A DNA stretch of 64,000 bases from PALSA-693 sp963702305 (GTDB lineage Bacteria > Actinomycetota > Acidimicrobiia > Acidimicrobiales > Palsa-688): contig CAVPBX010000001.1 of the NCBI GenBank assembly GCA_963702305.1, forward strand, positions 1-64,000, in the 5' to 3' direction. Made by a program: the position numbers and the translations under genes. Position 1 is the stretch's first letter. Each line of letters starts with the position of its first letter. This document shows, piece after piece, positions 52,235 to 60,349 of the stretch. Below the pieces are notes generated by a model, which was given only the letters and a program-made list of their open reading frames with translations, had not been told where the DNA came from and made no database searches.

Positions 52235-52437
52235 GTTTACCCTCCCTCAGGTACCGCCCCGCTTGAGCGCTGCCGTCTGATCATATATTCAGCTCGGGCC
52301 TCTACATGGCGGGCAGAACTGTGCGGAGACGGACAACCTGCCGCGCCACCGACGCACGGCGTCGCCTGAGGAGATGGTGCCGAGTCGATATCGCGCTCCG
52401 GCGACGGCGGCCGAACGGCCGTTGTTGTTCGGCCGTT

Positions 52438-53349
52438 TCAGGAGCCTGTGGTGTTCGCTTTACTGGACGCGCCCGAACGACCCGGTTCGGATATTTCGGC
52501 CACGAACTGGCGAATCGCTGCGTAGGCGAATTCCGGTTCGTCGCGGAAGATGGCATGACGGGCGCCTTCCAGCCGCACCAGGCGTGTTCGGGCGGCGGTG
52601 AGACCATCGACCATTTCTTCGACCACCTCGATGGGGCAGATGGGATCGTCAGTACCGGCGAGAACAAGCACCGGGCAGGTGACGCGGGGCAGAAGGGTCC
52701 AGGGGTCGAAACGGCCGGCTTCGTGGCGCCAGTAGTGCAGGTTGACTTCGGTGGTACGGATCGCCCGGGCCAGCCGCTGTTGGGACTCTTGGGCGAAACC
52801 GGGGCGCGCGCTGAACAGGGGGAAGCAGACGCGGTTGAACTCGGCCCCCGACTCCTCGGTGATCTTGGCGAAGTCGAGCGCCGCGACCGAGGCCGCTTCG
52901 TCGCCGCCGAGTCGCCGAAATGCCTCGATGCTCAAGGGGTGGTCGCTGCGTCCTCCGGTGGTGTTCGTCAGGATCAGCCCGCCGGGGTGGTCGGGGAGGA
53001 GCCCGGCGTAGGTGAGCGCCACGAAACCCCCGAAGCTGCTGCCTATCACGACGGGTCGCTCGACGCCAAGTGCGTCGCACAGGCCTCGAAGGTCGGCCGC
53101 CCACGTTTGCAGGTTCCAGTGCTCGGCGCTGCCGTAATCGCTACGGCCATGGCCTCGTTGGTCGTAGTAGACGATCTGGAAATCGTCAGCGACGCCGGCC
53201 AGGCTGTCCTTCAGGCCGATGTGGTCGAGACCTGGGCCGCCGTGAACCGCCACCAAGCTCGTCCGTTCCCGGACAAGATCGCCGTCGGGCAGCACCGATG
53301 GTCCCGACACGTCAAACCACAGTTTCACGCCGTCGACGTTGACACGCAT
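52438..53349 (-). CDS. Alpha/beta hydrolase, proline iminopeptidase-like (S33)
   Basis: 303 residues. VAVHGGPGLDHIG gives the HGGPG oxyanion motif; VIGSSFGGFVAL holds the nucleophile Ser (about residue 105); a catalytic Asp in VLVLAGTDDPICP and His in EGARHAIFRDE complete the triad. The lid (about 135-195) is helical. These enzymes cleave N-terminal proline or other small amide/ester bonds in the cytoplasm. ATG 53347-53349 is the natural start. It is a single gene near two FDOR genes, with no linking context. Confidence 0.85.
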   Translation of the reverse strand: MRVNVDGVKLWFDVSGPSVLPDGDLVRERTSLVAVHGGPGLDHIGLKDSLAGVADDFQIVYYDQRGHGRSDYGSAEHWNLQTWAADLRGLCDALGVERPVVIGSSFGGFVALTYAGLLPDHPGGLILTNTTGGRSDHPLSIEAFRRLGGDEAASVAALDFAKITEESGAEFNRVCFPLFSARPGFAQESQQRLARAIRTTEVNLHYWRHEAGRFDPWTLLPRVTCPVLVLAGTDDPICPIEVVEEMVDGLTAARTRLVRLEGARHAIFRDEPEFAYAAIRQFVAEISEPGRSGASSKANTTGS

Positions 53350-53491
53350 CGCACTCCCTTCGTCTGCCCCGGTGGACCGGCCGGGAACCCAGGGCCGCGC
53401 TCAGACGATAGGGCAGCAGCTCGCGCCGTCATATCCAAGCGACGTCGCTTAGCGCAGAACGTTCGTCCCGTGTTGAGCGACATCAGCGGGA

Positions 53492-53914
53492 TCAGTCCAG
53501 GCCCCAGGAACTCCACGTCGAGGGCGGGCCGTCTGGGGTGATGGCCAGAAGGACTCGTCCCTCGGCGGTAAGTGCTTGGAGGTGCTCTTCGTCGTTGGGA
53601 ACAGCCATCCTGTGCTTCGCCCGTATGTCTCGGAAGTGCTGGAGCTGCGCCGAGAGGTCTTCGCGGATCTCCACCGTGGCAGACACCAACACCGCCCGGA
53701 AGCCGGTGGAGTCGTCGACGGCCAGTTGCGCCCTGGGATCCCTTCTGAAGATGGCGTACTTGACCCGGCTCCGCGTGGTCGAGACATAGAAGCGCTCGCC
53801 ATCCCAGTGAAACCAGTTGGGGCTCAGGTGCGGCCGACCGTCTTTGCGGATGCCGGCGACGATCACATTTCGGGGTTCGGCGAGGAATTCCTCGAGTTTC
53901 TGGGGTGATGCCAT
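53492..53914 (-). CDS. F420-binding PPOX/FDOR-type oxidoreductase
   Basis: 140 residues. A split-beta-barrel flavin/deazaflavin oxidoreductase: VIVAGIRKDGRPHLSPNWFH, RFYVSTTRSRVKYAIFRRDP, VLVSATVEIRED. The RPHLSP and TTRSRVKY elements are typical of FDOR-B enzymes that use F420H2 to reduce various substrates. A second, related gene lies 260 bases away. The substrate cannot be told from the sequence. Confidence 0.8.
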   Translation of the reverse strand: MASPQKLEEFLAEPRNVIVAGIRKDGRPHLSPNWFHWDGERFYVSTTRSRVKYAIFRRDPRAQLAVDDSTGFRAVLVSATVEIREDLSAQLQHFRDIRAKHRMAVPNDEEHLQALTAEGRVLLAITPDGPPSTWSSWGLD

Positions 53915-54172
53915 GCCTGCACGCTACCGGGGTCAAGGGCGCCTGAGGAAGAAGCCAATCCCGCCTCACGCCGTAACGAAGATGGTGAGTCCATCCGTGA
54001 GGAGAAGCATCATCTCTCGGAGCCCCGGCGCCGACCAATCCATATTGATCGTAACGCTGACTGGTCGCCGCAACGACGTCGGACACGCTGCCACCGAGAT
54101 GGATCACCTCGGACATGAGTGCATCCAGTCCTATACAACCACGGACCGGGGGGAATGCGGTCGGCCGGCCAG

Positions 54173-54568
54173 TCAGCCGAGCGCTACGACGTGGGTCGGG
54201 CGCAGAGTGACGGTGGTGCGGTCCTCGAGGGGTCCCAGGAAGGAGTCCAGATCAGTTCCGTAGGCGGCCAGGACCCGCTTCAAGGTGATCAGTTCCGGAT
54301 CCGGTTCGATGGTGACCTCGCCCCGAACCTCGAGCGTGCGGTAGGGGTTCCCTGGATCGATTACGAAGACGGTGGCCAGGGGACTGGCCTCCAGATTCTT
54401 CAGCTTCTGGCGTACTCCGGCCAAAGATGTCACAACGTTCCCGCCTTCGACAAAAGCCCAGATGGCCGTTACCTGAGGGTGGCCGGTCGGGCCGACCGTA
54501 GCGATGGAGACCGGGATGGGCGCCTCGAGCAGGTCGAGATGGGATGACGGGATCTGTGGGTTCGCCAC
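54173..54568 (-). CDS. Second PPOX/FDOR-type oxidoreductase
   Basis: 131 residues. VSIATVGPTGHPQVTAIWAF, then VVTSLAGVRQKLKNLEASP and ATVFVIDPGNPYRTLEVRGEV. This follows the FDOR-B pattern with a conserved R-K-L-K-NL stretch that binds the cofactor. It probably uses F420 or FMN. It lies in the same direction as the first FDOR, with a 258-base gap without other genes. The two share only the fold, so they are not a recent duplication. Confidence 0.8.
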   Translation of the reverse strand: MANPQIPSSHLDLLEAPIPVSIATVGPTGHPQVTAIWAFVEGGNVVTSLAGVRQKLKNLEASPLATVFVIDPGNPYRTLEVRGEVTIEPDPELITLKRVLAAYGTDLDSFLGPLEDRTTVTLRPTHVVALG

Positions 54569-54768
54569 GACCTGAGCATATGAGGGCAGCGGTAGCGCGG
54601 AACGTGTGGGCTCCCTGCCGACCGTCGGGCGGGGCCGCGGCCGCCCAGATCGTGCACGAGGTCGCCATCTCGGCCCGGACGTGCTGCGGCATGGACCGAC
54701 CCGGCGTGGCGCCGCCCGACAGAACCATCACAAGAACACCGGAGAGCCGATTGTCGTAGGATTCTTGA

Positions 54769-55425
54769 GTGTCCAAGAAGGGCGGATTACGAGTGTCGCC
54801 TCGCGTCGCTCGGGACCTTTCGGAGGGGCGTGCGGGGCTCGTTGATGAGGCTGACATCAGCGACGCGATCGTGTCGGGTGACTACTCAGGCTTGGACGTC
54901 ACGCTTGCAGAGATCACCGCTTGCCGGCTCGACCAAGCACAGTTCACCGGTGCCCGCCTGGCTAGAAGCCGCCTGGTGGATTGTTTGGTTGTCGACTCCG
55001 ATTTCTCTGGAGCGTTCTTGGACGAGTGTCGCTTGACTCGTGTCGAGTTCCGCGGTTGCCGACTCTCAGGGCTTCAAGCCCAAGGTGTCACTTTCGACGA
55101 CGTCGGGTTCTTTGACTGCAAGATGGGCGGGGCCAACTTTCGGATGACGGTCTGGGAGCGAGCGGAGTTCCAGGGCTGCGACCTTGTAGACGGGGACTTC
55201 TACGGGGCGAGGTTGCCGGGAAGTCGTTTGCAGGGGTGCGATCTCAGCGGAGTGCAGTTGTCGAAGAGCGAGTTGACAGGCAGCCGGCTCCATAGATCAA
55301 GTCTGGATCGAATCCAAGGCGGGGACGCCCTCCGCGGGGTGACGATCGGCAGCGACCAGATCATCTCCACCGCGCTGGCCATATTCGGCTCGTTGAACAT
55401 ATCGGTCAACGACGACCAGCAGTGA
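54769..55425 (+). CDS. Pentapeptide-repeat protein
   Basis: 218 residues, GTG start at 54769, AGGA about eight bases upstream. From about residue 40 onward the five-residue pattern of A(N/D)LXX-type repeats recurs: DVTLAEITACRLDQAQFTGA, ARLARSRLVDCLVVDSDFSG, LTRVEFRGCRLSGLQAQGV and so on. Such chains fold into a right-handed square beta-helix that can mimic DNA; some relatives protect gyrase from toxins. No closer assignment is possible. It is followed by the SOS-boxed HNH gene. Confidence 0.85.
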   Translation: MSKKGGLRVSPRVARDLSEGRAGLVDEADISDAIVSGDYSGLDVTLAEITACRLDQAQFTGARLARSRLVDCLVVDSDFSGAFLDECRLTRVEFRGCRLSGLQAQGVTFDDVGFFDCKMGGANFRMTVWERAEFQGCDLVDGDFYGARLPGSRLQGCDLSGVQLSKSELTGSRLHRSSLDRIQGGDALRGVTIGSDQIISTALAIFGSLNISVNDDQQ

Positions 55426-55461
55426 TCCTGCGAGAAGTAGTAAAAATCACGACCCGACTAC

Positions 55462-55490
55462 TTGACAGCGAACGTATGTTCGGGTAGAGT
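55462..55490 (+). promoter_or_regulatory. Sigma-70 promoter with LexA (SOS) box
   Basis: TTGACA (55462-55467), 17 bases, then TAGAGT (55485-55490) is a near-perfect promoter. In the spacer is CGAAC-GTAT-GTTCG (55469-55482), the actinobacterial LexA site GAAC-N4-GTTC. LexA bound here would block the promoter. It drives the DUF222/HNH gene starting 68 bases downstream. 13E12-family genes of Mycobacterium tuberculosis are known LexA targets, which supports the reading. Confidence 0.85.
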
Positions 55491-55557
55491 TCGTTTGCGC
55501 CTCGAGGTCGGGCCGATCGACCTTCTCTTCGGAACCCATTCCACGAGGCGGTGATCG

Positions 55558-56703
55558 GTGCCAGGCAGTCTGTTGGAGTCCGCACGGCAGTTGCGTGACC
55601 TGCTGGGACAGTTCGATCCCGCCCTGCTGTCGGCCGAGGACAGCGTCACCGCGGTCCACGCGCTCATCGCCACCGAGAAGGCTTGTGCGGCGGCTCGAGC
55701 ACGCGTCGCCGCTCGCGCCGTCGATCAGGGCGCCCACCGCGCGGACGGCTTTGCGAGCGGAGGGGACTGGCTGGCGCGTTACATGGGCTCTACTAGCGGC
55801 GAGGCGCGGATGGCGCTCGAGACCGCAGCCACGATCGAGTCCTGCCCGCAGGTCAAGGAGGCGCTGATCAACGGCGAGGTGTCCCTTGCCCAAGCCCAGG
55901 AAATCGCTCGCTCCCAGCCGGAGCTACCCGGCGCGGCGCAGGAGCTGGTTGACCTGGCCCGCCGATCCGGTTTGACCGCGGTGCGGGATGTGGTTCGGGA
56001 TCGCATTCTCCGGCAGGCAGACCCCGACGAGCTCTACCGGAGACGGCACCGCCATCGGGAGTTCCGGCACTGGCGGGACCGCGAGGGGATGGTCCGGTTT
56101 TCGGGCGCCCTGACCCCCGGTGTCGGCATCCCGATTGTCAACCGGCTCGAAATCGAAGCCGACCGACTCCGTCGAGCCGCTCACCGGGCCGGTCAGGATG
56201 AGCCTTTCGCCGCCTACGCCGCCGACGCCCTAGTGGCGATGCTCTCGGGGTCCGGACGGGGCAGTCCCACCCGGTCAGAGCTGATACTGGTCTGCGACCT
56301 CAACGCCTACCGCCGAGGCCACGCAGATCCCGGTGAGGTGTGCCAGATCGTCGGAGGGGGCCCAATTCCCGTATCCGAGCTGCGCCAGCTCAGCCAGGAC
56401 GCCTTCCTCAAAGTGGTATTGCACGATGGAGTTCGCATCGACACCGTCAAGCATTTCGGCCGCCACATCAGCGCCGAGCTTCGCACGGCCCTCGAAATCG
56501 GCGCTCCGCCTGAGTTCGACGGGGTGGCGTGTGTCGAAGCGGATTGCGGGCGGCATTACGGGCTCGAGTGGGATCACGTCGACCCCGTCGCCAACCGCGG
56601 ACCCACTTCGTACGACAACCTTCAGCCCCGCTGCAAGCCCCACCATCGGGAGAAGACCGAGCGCGATCGCCGGGCCGGGCTACTCGGACGGGCGCCGCCC
56701 TAG
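55558..56703 (+). CDS. DUF222/13E12-family HNH endonuclease-like protein
   Basis: 381 residues, GTG start at 55558. The N-terminal three-quarters is DUF222 (13E12 repeat family: RQLRDLLGQFDPALL, GDWLARYMGSTSGEAR, RSELILVCDLNAYRRGH). The C-terminal HNH nuclease motif is CVEADCGRHYGLEWDHVDP, with further NLQPRCKPHHREKT. The Cys and His that hold zinc/metal are present, so it may cut DNA. The upstream promoter carries a LexA box, so it should be induced by DNA damage. The biological role of this family is not settled. Confidence 0.88.
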   Translation: MPGSLLESARQLRDLLGQFDPALLSAEDSVTAVHALIATEKACAAARARVAARAVDQGAHRADGFASGGDWLARYMGSTSGEARMALETAATIESCPQVKEALINGEVSLAQAQEIARSQPELPGAAQELVDLARRSGLTAVRDVVRDRILRQADPDELYRRRHRHREFRHWRDREGMVRFSGALTPGVGIPIVNRLEIEADRLRRAAHRAGQDEPFAAYAADALVAMLSGSGRGSPTRSELILVCDLNAYRRGHADPGEVCQIVGGGPIPVSELRQLSQDAFLKVVLHDGVRIDTVKHFGRHISAELRTALEIGAPPEFDGVACVEADCGRHYGLEWDHVDPVANRGPTSYDNLQPRCKPHHREKTERDRRAGLLGRAPP

Positions 56704-56773
56704 CGCCCGGAGACGGAACTCCCACCGGGAGGTCACCACAGACCCGCAGGACACCATGACAGGAGGTAAGCGA

Positions 56774-57307
56774 ATGTGCGCCTTATGCAATGGCGCGAGT
56801 TGGCAGGACGTACTCGACCACTACCGGCAGCAGATCGACGCCAAGGGCTACGCGCTCTGCGTGGTGACCGACGGCGCGGCCGACGCCGGATGGGCGTACA
56901 CGATCGGGCTTCACGAGCGGGACCATCCGGAGCTGGTGGTCGCCGGACCGCGGTTGACCGCGGCGACCGCGGTGCTCGACGGGGTCGCCACGTGGGTCGT
57001 ACGCGGTGCGCGCTTCCACGGCGGCGACTCGACGCCGGCCATGCACGCGACGATCGGATTCGTCGAAGTCCGACCGCAGTACCTTCGGCATGGGCTCATG
57101 GACGGTTGGCTGCGCTACTACGACACCGAGGGCGAGGACGACGCCGCGCCGTCCGCGCTCCAACTGCTCCTGCCAGACGGACAGCACTGCTTCGAGCACC
57201 AGGTCAGCCAGCCCCGGCTCGACACCGACCAAGGGACCCCGGTCGTCCGGCCCAACCGCGCCGAGCGTCGAGCGGCCCGGGCCCGCCAGCAGGTGTCCCG
57301 ACGGTGA
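56774..57307 (+). CDS. DUF4262 domain protein
   Basis: 177 residues. A perfect AGGAGGT lies six bases before the ATG at 56774, which decides the start over the upstream in-frame ATG at 56756. MCALCNGASWQDVLDHYRQQ opens the protein; WAYTIGLHERDHPELVVAGP is the DUF4262 signature. The C-terminus is Arg-rich (PNRAERRAARARQQVSRR). Function unknown. It is 70 bases after the HNH gene and may be co-transcribed under SOS control, but this is not shown by the sequence. Confidence 0.8.
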   Translation: MCALCNGASWQDVLDHYRQQIDAKGYALCVVTDGAADAGWAYTIGLHERDHPELVVAGPRLTAATAVLDGVATWVVRGARFHGGDSTPAMHATIGFVEVRPQYLRHGLMDGWLRYYDTEGEDDAAPSALQLLLPDGQHCFEHQVSQPRLDTDQGTPVVRPNRAERRAARARQQVSRR

Positions 57308-57432
57308 GCTCCCGGGTTGCCCCGCGGCCTCGGTCGCCCACGGATCCCCAACACGCCGGACGAGCTGGCCGCCGAGGTTGCGAGCAGTCCGGCGAACTGA
57401 TCAGCTGCTGTTACGAGCGATGGGGGTCCGCG

Positions 57433-58332
57433 ATGCCGATCGATGTCACACTGCTGCCACCGATGCTGCAACTGCACCGAGTGGACGAGCACGTCTACGA
57501 GGGCAAGCCCGAACACGAGGGAGCCCCGGAGGACATCCGACGCAACGTGCTGTTCGGAGGCCAGATCCTGGCGCAGATGATCATGGCCGCCCACGTCGAT
57601 CGCAATCAGGACCGAACCGATGACAAAGCGGTCAAGTCCATCCACGCCATCTTCGCTCGGGCGGGCGACTACACCCAGCCGATCCGATACGAGGTCGAGC
57701 GGATGCACGATGGCCGCACCCTGGGGAGCGACACCGTGAGCTTCTCGCAGGGCGGTCGGATCATGTCCCGCGGGCTGATCCTGTGGAGTCGGGACGAGCC
57801 CGACCTCATCCGGCACACCGCACAGGTCGAGATGCCCGCGGTCGCCGGGCCGGAAGACCCCGGCAACCGCGCCGACGGTCGGGTGTTCCCGGGAGCCGAC
57901 GCCCGGATCGTCGATGGCATCAACACCTGGGATGACAACGAGCCGCTCCGGCCGCCGGTACAAAATGTGTGGACCCGATATGACGAGGATTTCTTCCCGG
58001 TCGCCAACCAGGCCATCCTGTCCTGGGCCACCGACGGCTACCTGATCGGGACCTCGATGCTCCCGCACGCGGAGCACAACGAGGGCCACGCCCACAAGAC
58101 CATCTCCACCGGCGTGGTCTCCCACACCATCAATTTCCACGACCCGTTCCGAGCGGACGAGTGGCTGCTCATGGCGGCCGAGAGCATCTGGGCCGGGCGG
58201 GGCCGAACCCACGGACGGTGCCAGATCTGGACCCAGGACGGGCGGTTGGTCGCCACCTACACCCAGGACAACCTGGTCCGGGCCTTCCAGGATCGCCGGG
58301 ATCACACCGGCGATTACCAGCGCATCATGTAG
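57433..58332 (+). CDS. Acyl-CoA thioesterase II (TesB-like)
   Basis: 299 residues. A double hotdog fold: LLPPMLQLHRVDEHVYEG, then NVLFGGQILAQMIMAA (the catalytic-type Gln region), SIHAIFARAGDY, VQNVWTRYDEDFF, SWATDGYLIGTSML, VVSHTINFHDPFRADEWLL. The ending RCQIWTQDGRLVATYTQDNL is typical. It hydrolyses acyl-CoA to free acid and CoA. Start ATG 57433 with no strong ribosome site; the family start fits. A 17-bp tandem repeat follows the stop. Confidence 0.88.
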   Translation: MPIDVTLLPPMLQLHRVDEHVYEGKPEHEGAPEDIRRNVLFGGQILAQMIMAAHVDRNQDRTDDKAVKSIHAIFARAGDYTQPIRYEVERMHDGRTLGSDTVSFSQGGRIMSRGLILWSRDEPDLIRHTAQVEMPAVAGPEDPGNRADGRVFPGADARIVDGINTWDDNEPLRPPVQNVWTRYDEDFFPVANQAILSWATDGYLIGTSMLPHAEHNEGHAHKTISTGVVSHTINFHDPFRADEWLLMAAESIWAGRGRTHGRCQIWTQDGRLVATYTQDNLVRAFQDRRDHTGDYQRIM

Positions 58333-58367
58333 CGGCCGGTCGGGCCGCCGCCCGTGACCCGCTTCGG

Positions 58368-58435
58368 CCGTCCGTCACCGGCCGCCGTCCGTCACCGGCC
58401 GCCGTCCGTCACCGGCCGCCGTCCGTCACCGGCCG
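58368..58435. repeat. 17-bp direct repeat, four copies
   Basis: CCGTCCGTCACCGGCCG occurs four times head-to-tail at 58368-58384, 58385-58401, 58402-58418 and 58419-58435, with a partial fifth. Each unit contains the self-complementary CCGGCC. It fills most of the gap between the convergent tesB-like and binding-protein genes; copy number may vary. Confidence 0.9.
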
Positions 58436-58439
58436 CCGG

Positions 58440-59390
58440 TCAGCCCCCGGCGATGACGCTCTGGATGCTCGCCGGCACGCCGGCGCCGGTGACCTTGGGC
58501 GGAGTCGTCAGCTCGAACCCGTCAGCGCGCAAGGCGGACTGGCCGGTCGGGCCCAGCAGGTAGCCGACGAAGGCACTGGCGCCGGCGGCATCGGGAGCCC
58601 GGTTGAGGACGGTGACGGTGTAGGTGGCTTTCAGCGACTGCCCGACGAGCGGTACGGTCACGATGTTGGCGGCCTTGGCCTCGCTGGTGTAAAAGAAGCC
58701 GGCGTCGAGCTGGCCGGTCTGCAGCCGTCCGATGAGCGTCTCCTCGGGATACACCCCCGCCGTGGAGGTGGCCAGCGTCTTGAGGGCCGGCAGGTTGTAC
58801 GCGGCGGCGGCGTTGTCGAGGGCCTCGACGGCGAGCTTGCCCTTCGGGTCGGTGGCCGGATCGGTGCGCCCCAGCAGGAAACCGGGTTCGGTGACGACCT
58901 GGTACCACGGCTTCGTCTGCAGGTCGTGGGCAAACTTGCTGCGGGGGTTGTACCCGATCAGCATTGGCGAGGTGGCGAAGGTGGCGTACCAAGACACCCA
59001 GTTACCGTTGGCGGCCCCCTCGAGGGAGGTGTTCACGGTGGGGCTGGCGCTGACGAAGACGTCGCCCTGGCGCACCTTCCCCTTGATCTGGGAAGCCAGC
59101 GCGGTGGACCCGGCCGAGAACCCGTTGAAGCTGTAGCCCGTGGCGGTCTTGAAGGCGGGGCCGATCTGCTTCTCCATCAAGGTGACCAGCGAACCGGCGT
59201 AGAGCACGTCGACTGGACCCGATCCCGTCGCGTCGGCTGGCGCCGTGGTGGGGGTCGTGGCCGCAGGGAGGGTGGTCGCCGCAGGGAGGGTCGTGGCCGT
59301 GGTCGAGGGCTTGCTGGAAGAGCCGCAGGCCGCGGCAGTCAATGCCACTCCGACGAGGGCGACGGCAGTAAGGCGGAGGCGACCGGTCAT
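58440..59390 (-). CDS. Molybdate/tungstate-type substrate-binding lipoprotein
   Basis: 316 residues. Lipoprotein signal with lipobox TAAACGSS (Cys about residue 22) and a Thr/Pro/Ala linker. The mature part reads VDVLYAGSLVTLMEKQIGPAF, SFNGFSAGSTALASQIKGKV and QGDVFVSASPTVN, the pattern of WtpA/ModA-like oxyanion-binding proteins. The lipid anchor would hold it outside the membrane, as Lgt in this window would modify it. No permease or ATPase is next to it; a Mop molybdopterin-binding gene lies 68 bases upstream in the same direction, which supports molybdate or tungstate as ligand. Confidence 0.82.
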   Translation of the reverse strand: MTGRLRLTAVALVGVALTAAACGSSSKPSTTATTLPAATTLPAATTPTTAPADATGSGPVDVLYAGSLVTLMEKQIGPAFKTATGYSFNGFSAGSTALASQIKGKVRQGDVFVSASPTVNTSLEGAANGNWVSWYATFATSPMLIGYNPRSKFAHDLQTKPWYQVVTEPGFLLGRTDPATDPKGKLAVEALDNAAAAYNLPALKTLATSTAGVYPEETLIGRLQTGQLDAGFFYTSEAKAANIVTVPLVGQSLKATYTVTVLNRAPDAAGASAFVGYLLGPTGQSALRADGFELTTPPKVTGAGVPASIQSVIAGG

Positions 59391-59458
59391 GGCGGGTCAC
59401 TGTAGCCAGACTCGGTAGTCAGATCACAACTACCACGGCCGCCGGGCGGCGGGCCGGA

Positions 59459-59668
59459 TCACTCCTTGGCGATCATGACCTCCGTCGATTTGATGACGGC
59501 CGTGACGGCATCGCCTTCCGCCAACTCCAGCCCCTCAGCCGAGTCCTTGGTGATAACCGACGTGACCTCCTGACCGCCGGGTAGCTGGATCACGACCGTC
59601 GACATCACCGCCCCGTGCTCCACCCGCAAGATGACACCCTCCAGCTGGTTCCTGGCGCTCAATCGCAT
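59459..59668 (-). CDS. TOBE/Mop domain molybdate-binding protein
   Basis: 69 residues from ATG 59666-59668. RLSARNQLEGVILRVEHGAV, then VVIQLPGGQEVTSVITKDSA and VTAVIKSTEVMIAKE, a single Mop (TOBE) domain. Such molbindins oligomerise and store molybdate or tungstate in the cytoplasm. It lies upstream of the binding lipoprotein on the same strand, so the two likely form one metal-handling unit. Complete. Confidence 0.9.
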   Translation of the reverse strand: MRLSARNQLEGVILRVEHGAVMSTVVIQLPGGQEVTSVITKDSAEGLELAEGDAVTAVIKSTEVMIAKE

Positions 59669-59735
59669 CCCGCGAGGGTACGTCGCCGCCGGCGGGACCG
59701 GGCAGGCCGAGCGCCGCCGGCCGCGCCGGGCAGGC

Positions 59736-60305
59736 CTACGGCGCCGGCTTCCCGACGGTGCCGCCGATGGCATCGAGGAAGTGCAGGGTGGCCTCCGACG
59801 AGGTGTAGCGCCACTCGGCCAGGACGCGGTCGAAGCCGGCGGCGGCGTCCCGCACCCGGGCCAACCCGTCCAACCGCGGCAGGAGCTGCGCCCGTTGGGC
59901 CTGGAGCAGGGGACCCGGGTCCCGCCCGGCCCGCTCGAGCAGCGCCAGCTTGATGAGCAGCGCCGACCGGACGTCCCGCACGTGGTCCACGGGCTCCCCC
60001 AGCCAGCGCCGCAGCTGCCGCCGGCCGGTGGGCGTGACCTTCAGGATCGTCCGCTCCGGCCCCCGATCGCTGCGTTCGGTGGACTGCGGACCGATCAGCT
60101 CGAGCTGCGCCAGCTTGCGCAACGCCTGGTAGACGACGGGCCGTGGCAGGCTCCAGATCTGGCCGAGCGGGCCGTCCGCCGCCAGCAGCCGAGCCACCGC
60201 GAACCCGTGCGTGGGGCCCTCGGCCACCACCCCCAGCACCGCCCATTCACCGGGCGACAGATCCAGGATGGGGCTGGCCGGCACGGGTTCACGGTAGCGA
60301 TCCAT
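59736..60305 (-). CDS. PadR-family transcriptional regulator
   Basis: 189 residues from ATG 60303-60305; the next start upstream (60344) is possible but would lie 6 bases from the divergent gene. The PadR winged helix (ILDLSPGEWAVLGVVAEGPT, LPRPVVYQALRKLAQLELIG, RTILKVTPTGRRQLRRWL) is followed by a helical Vir-like C-terminal part. PadR proteins repress neighbouring genes; the divergent prolyl oligopeptidase gene is the nearest candidate. The ligand is unknown. Confidence 0.85.
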   Translation of the reverse strand: MDRYREPVPASPILDLSPGEWAVLGVVAEGPTHGFAVARLLAADGPLGQIWSLPRPVVYQALRKLAQLELIGPQSTERSDRGPERTILKVTPTGRRQLRRWLGEPVDHVRDVRSALLIKLALLERAGRDPGPLLQAQRAQLLPRLDGLARVRDAAAGFDRVLAEWRYTSSEATLHFLDAIGGTVGKPAP

Positions 60306-60349
60306 CCGGCCGCGCCCCGCCGGCGCCGCCGACCGCAGCATCATGAAGC

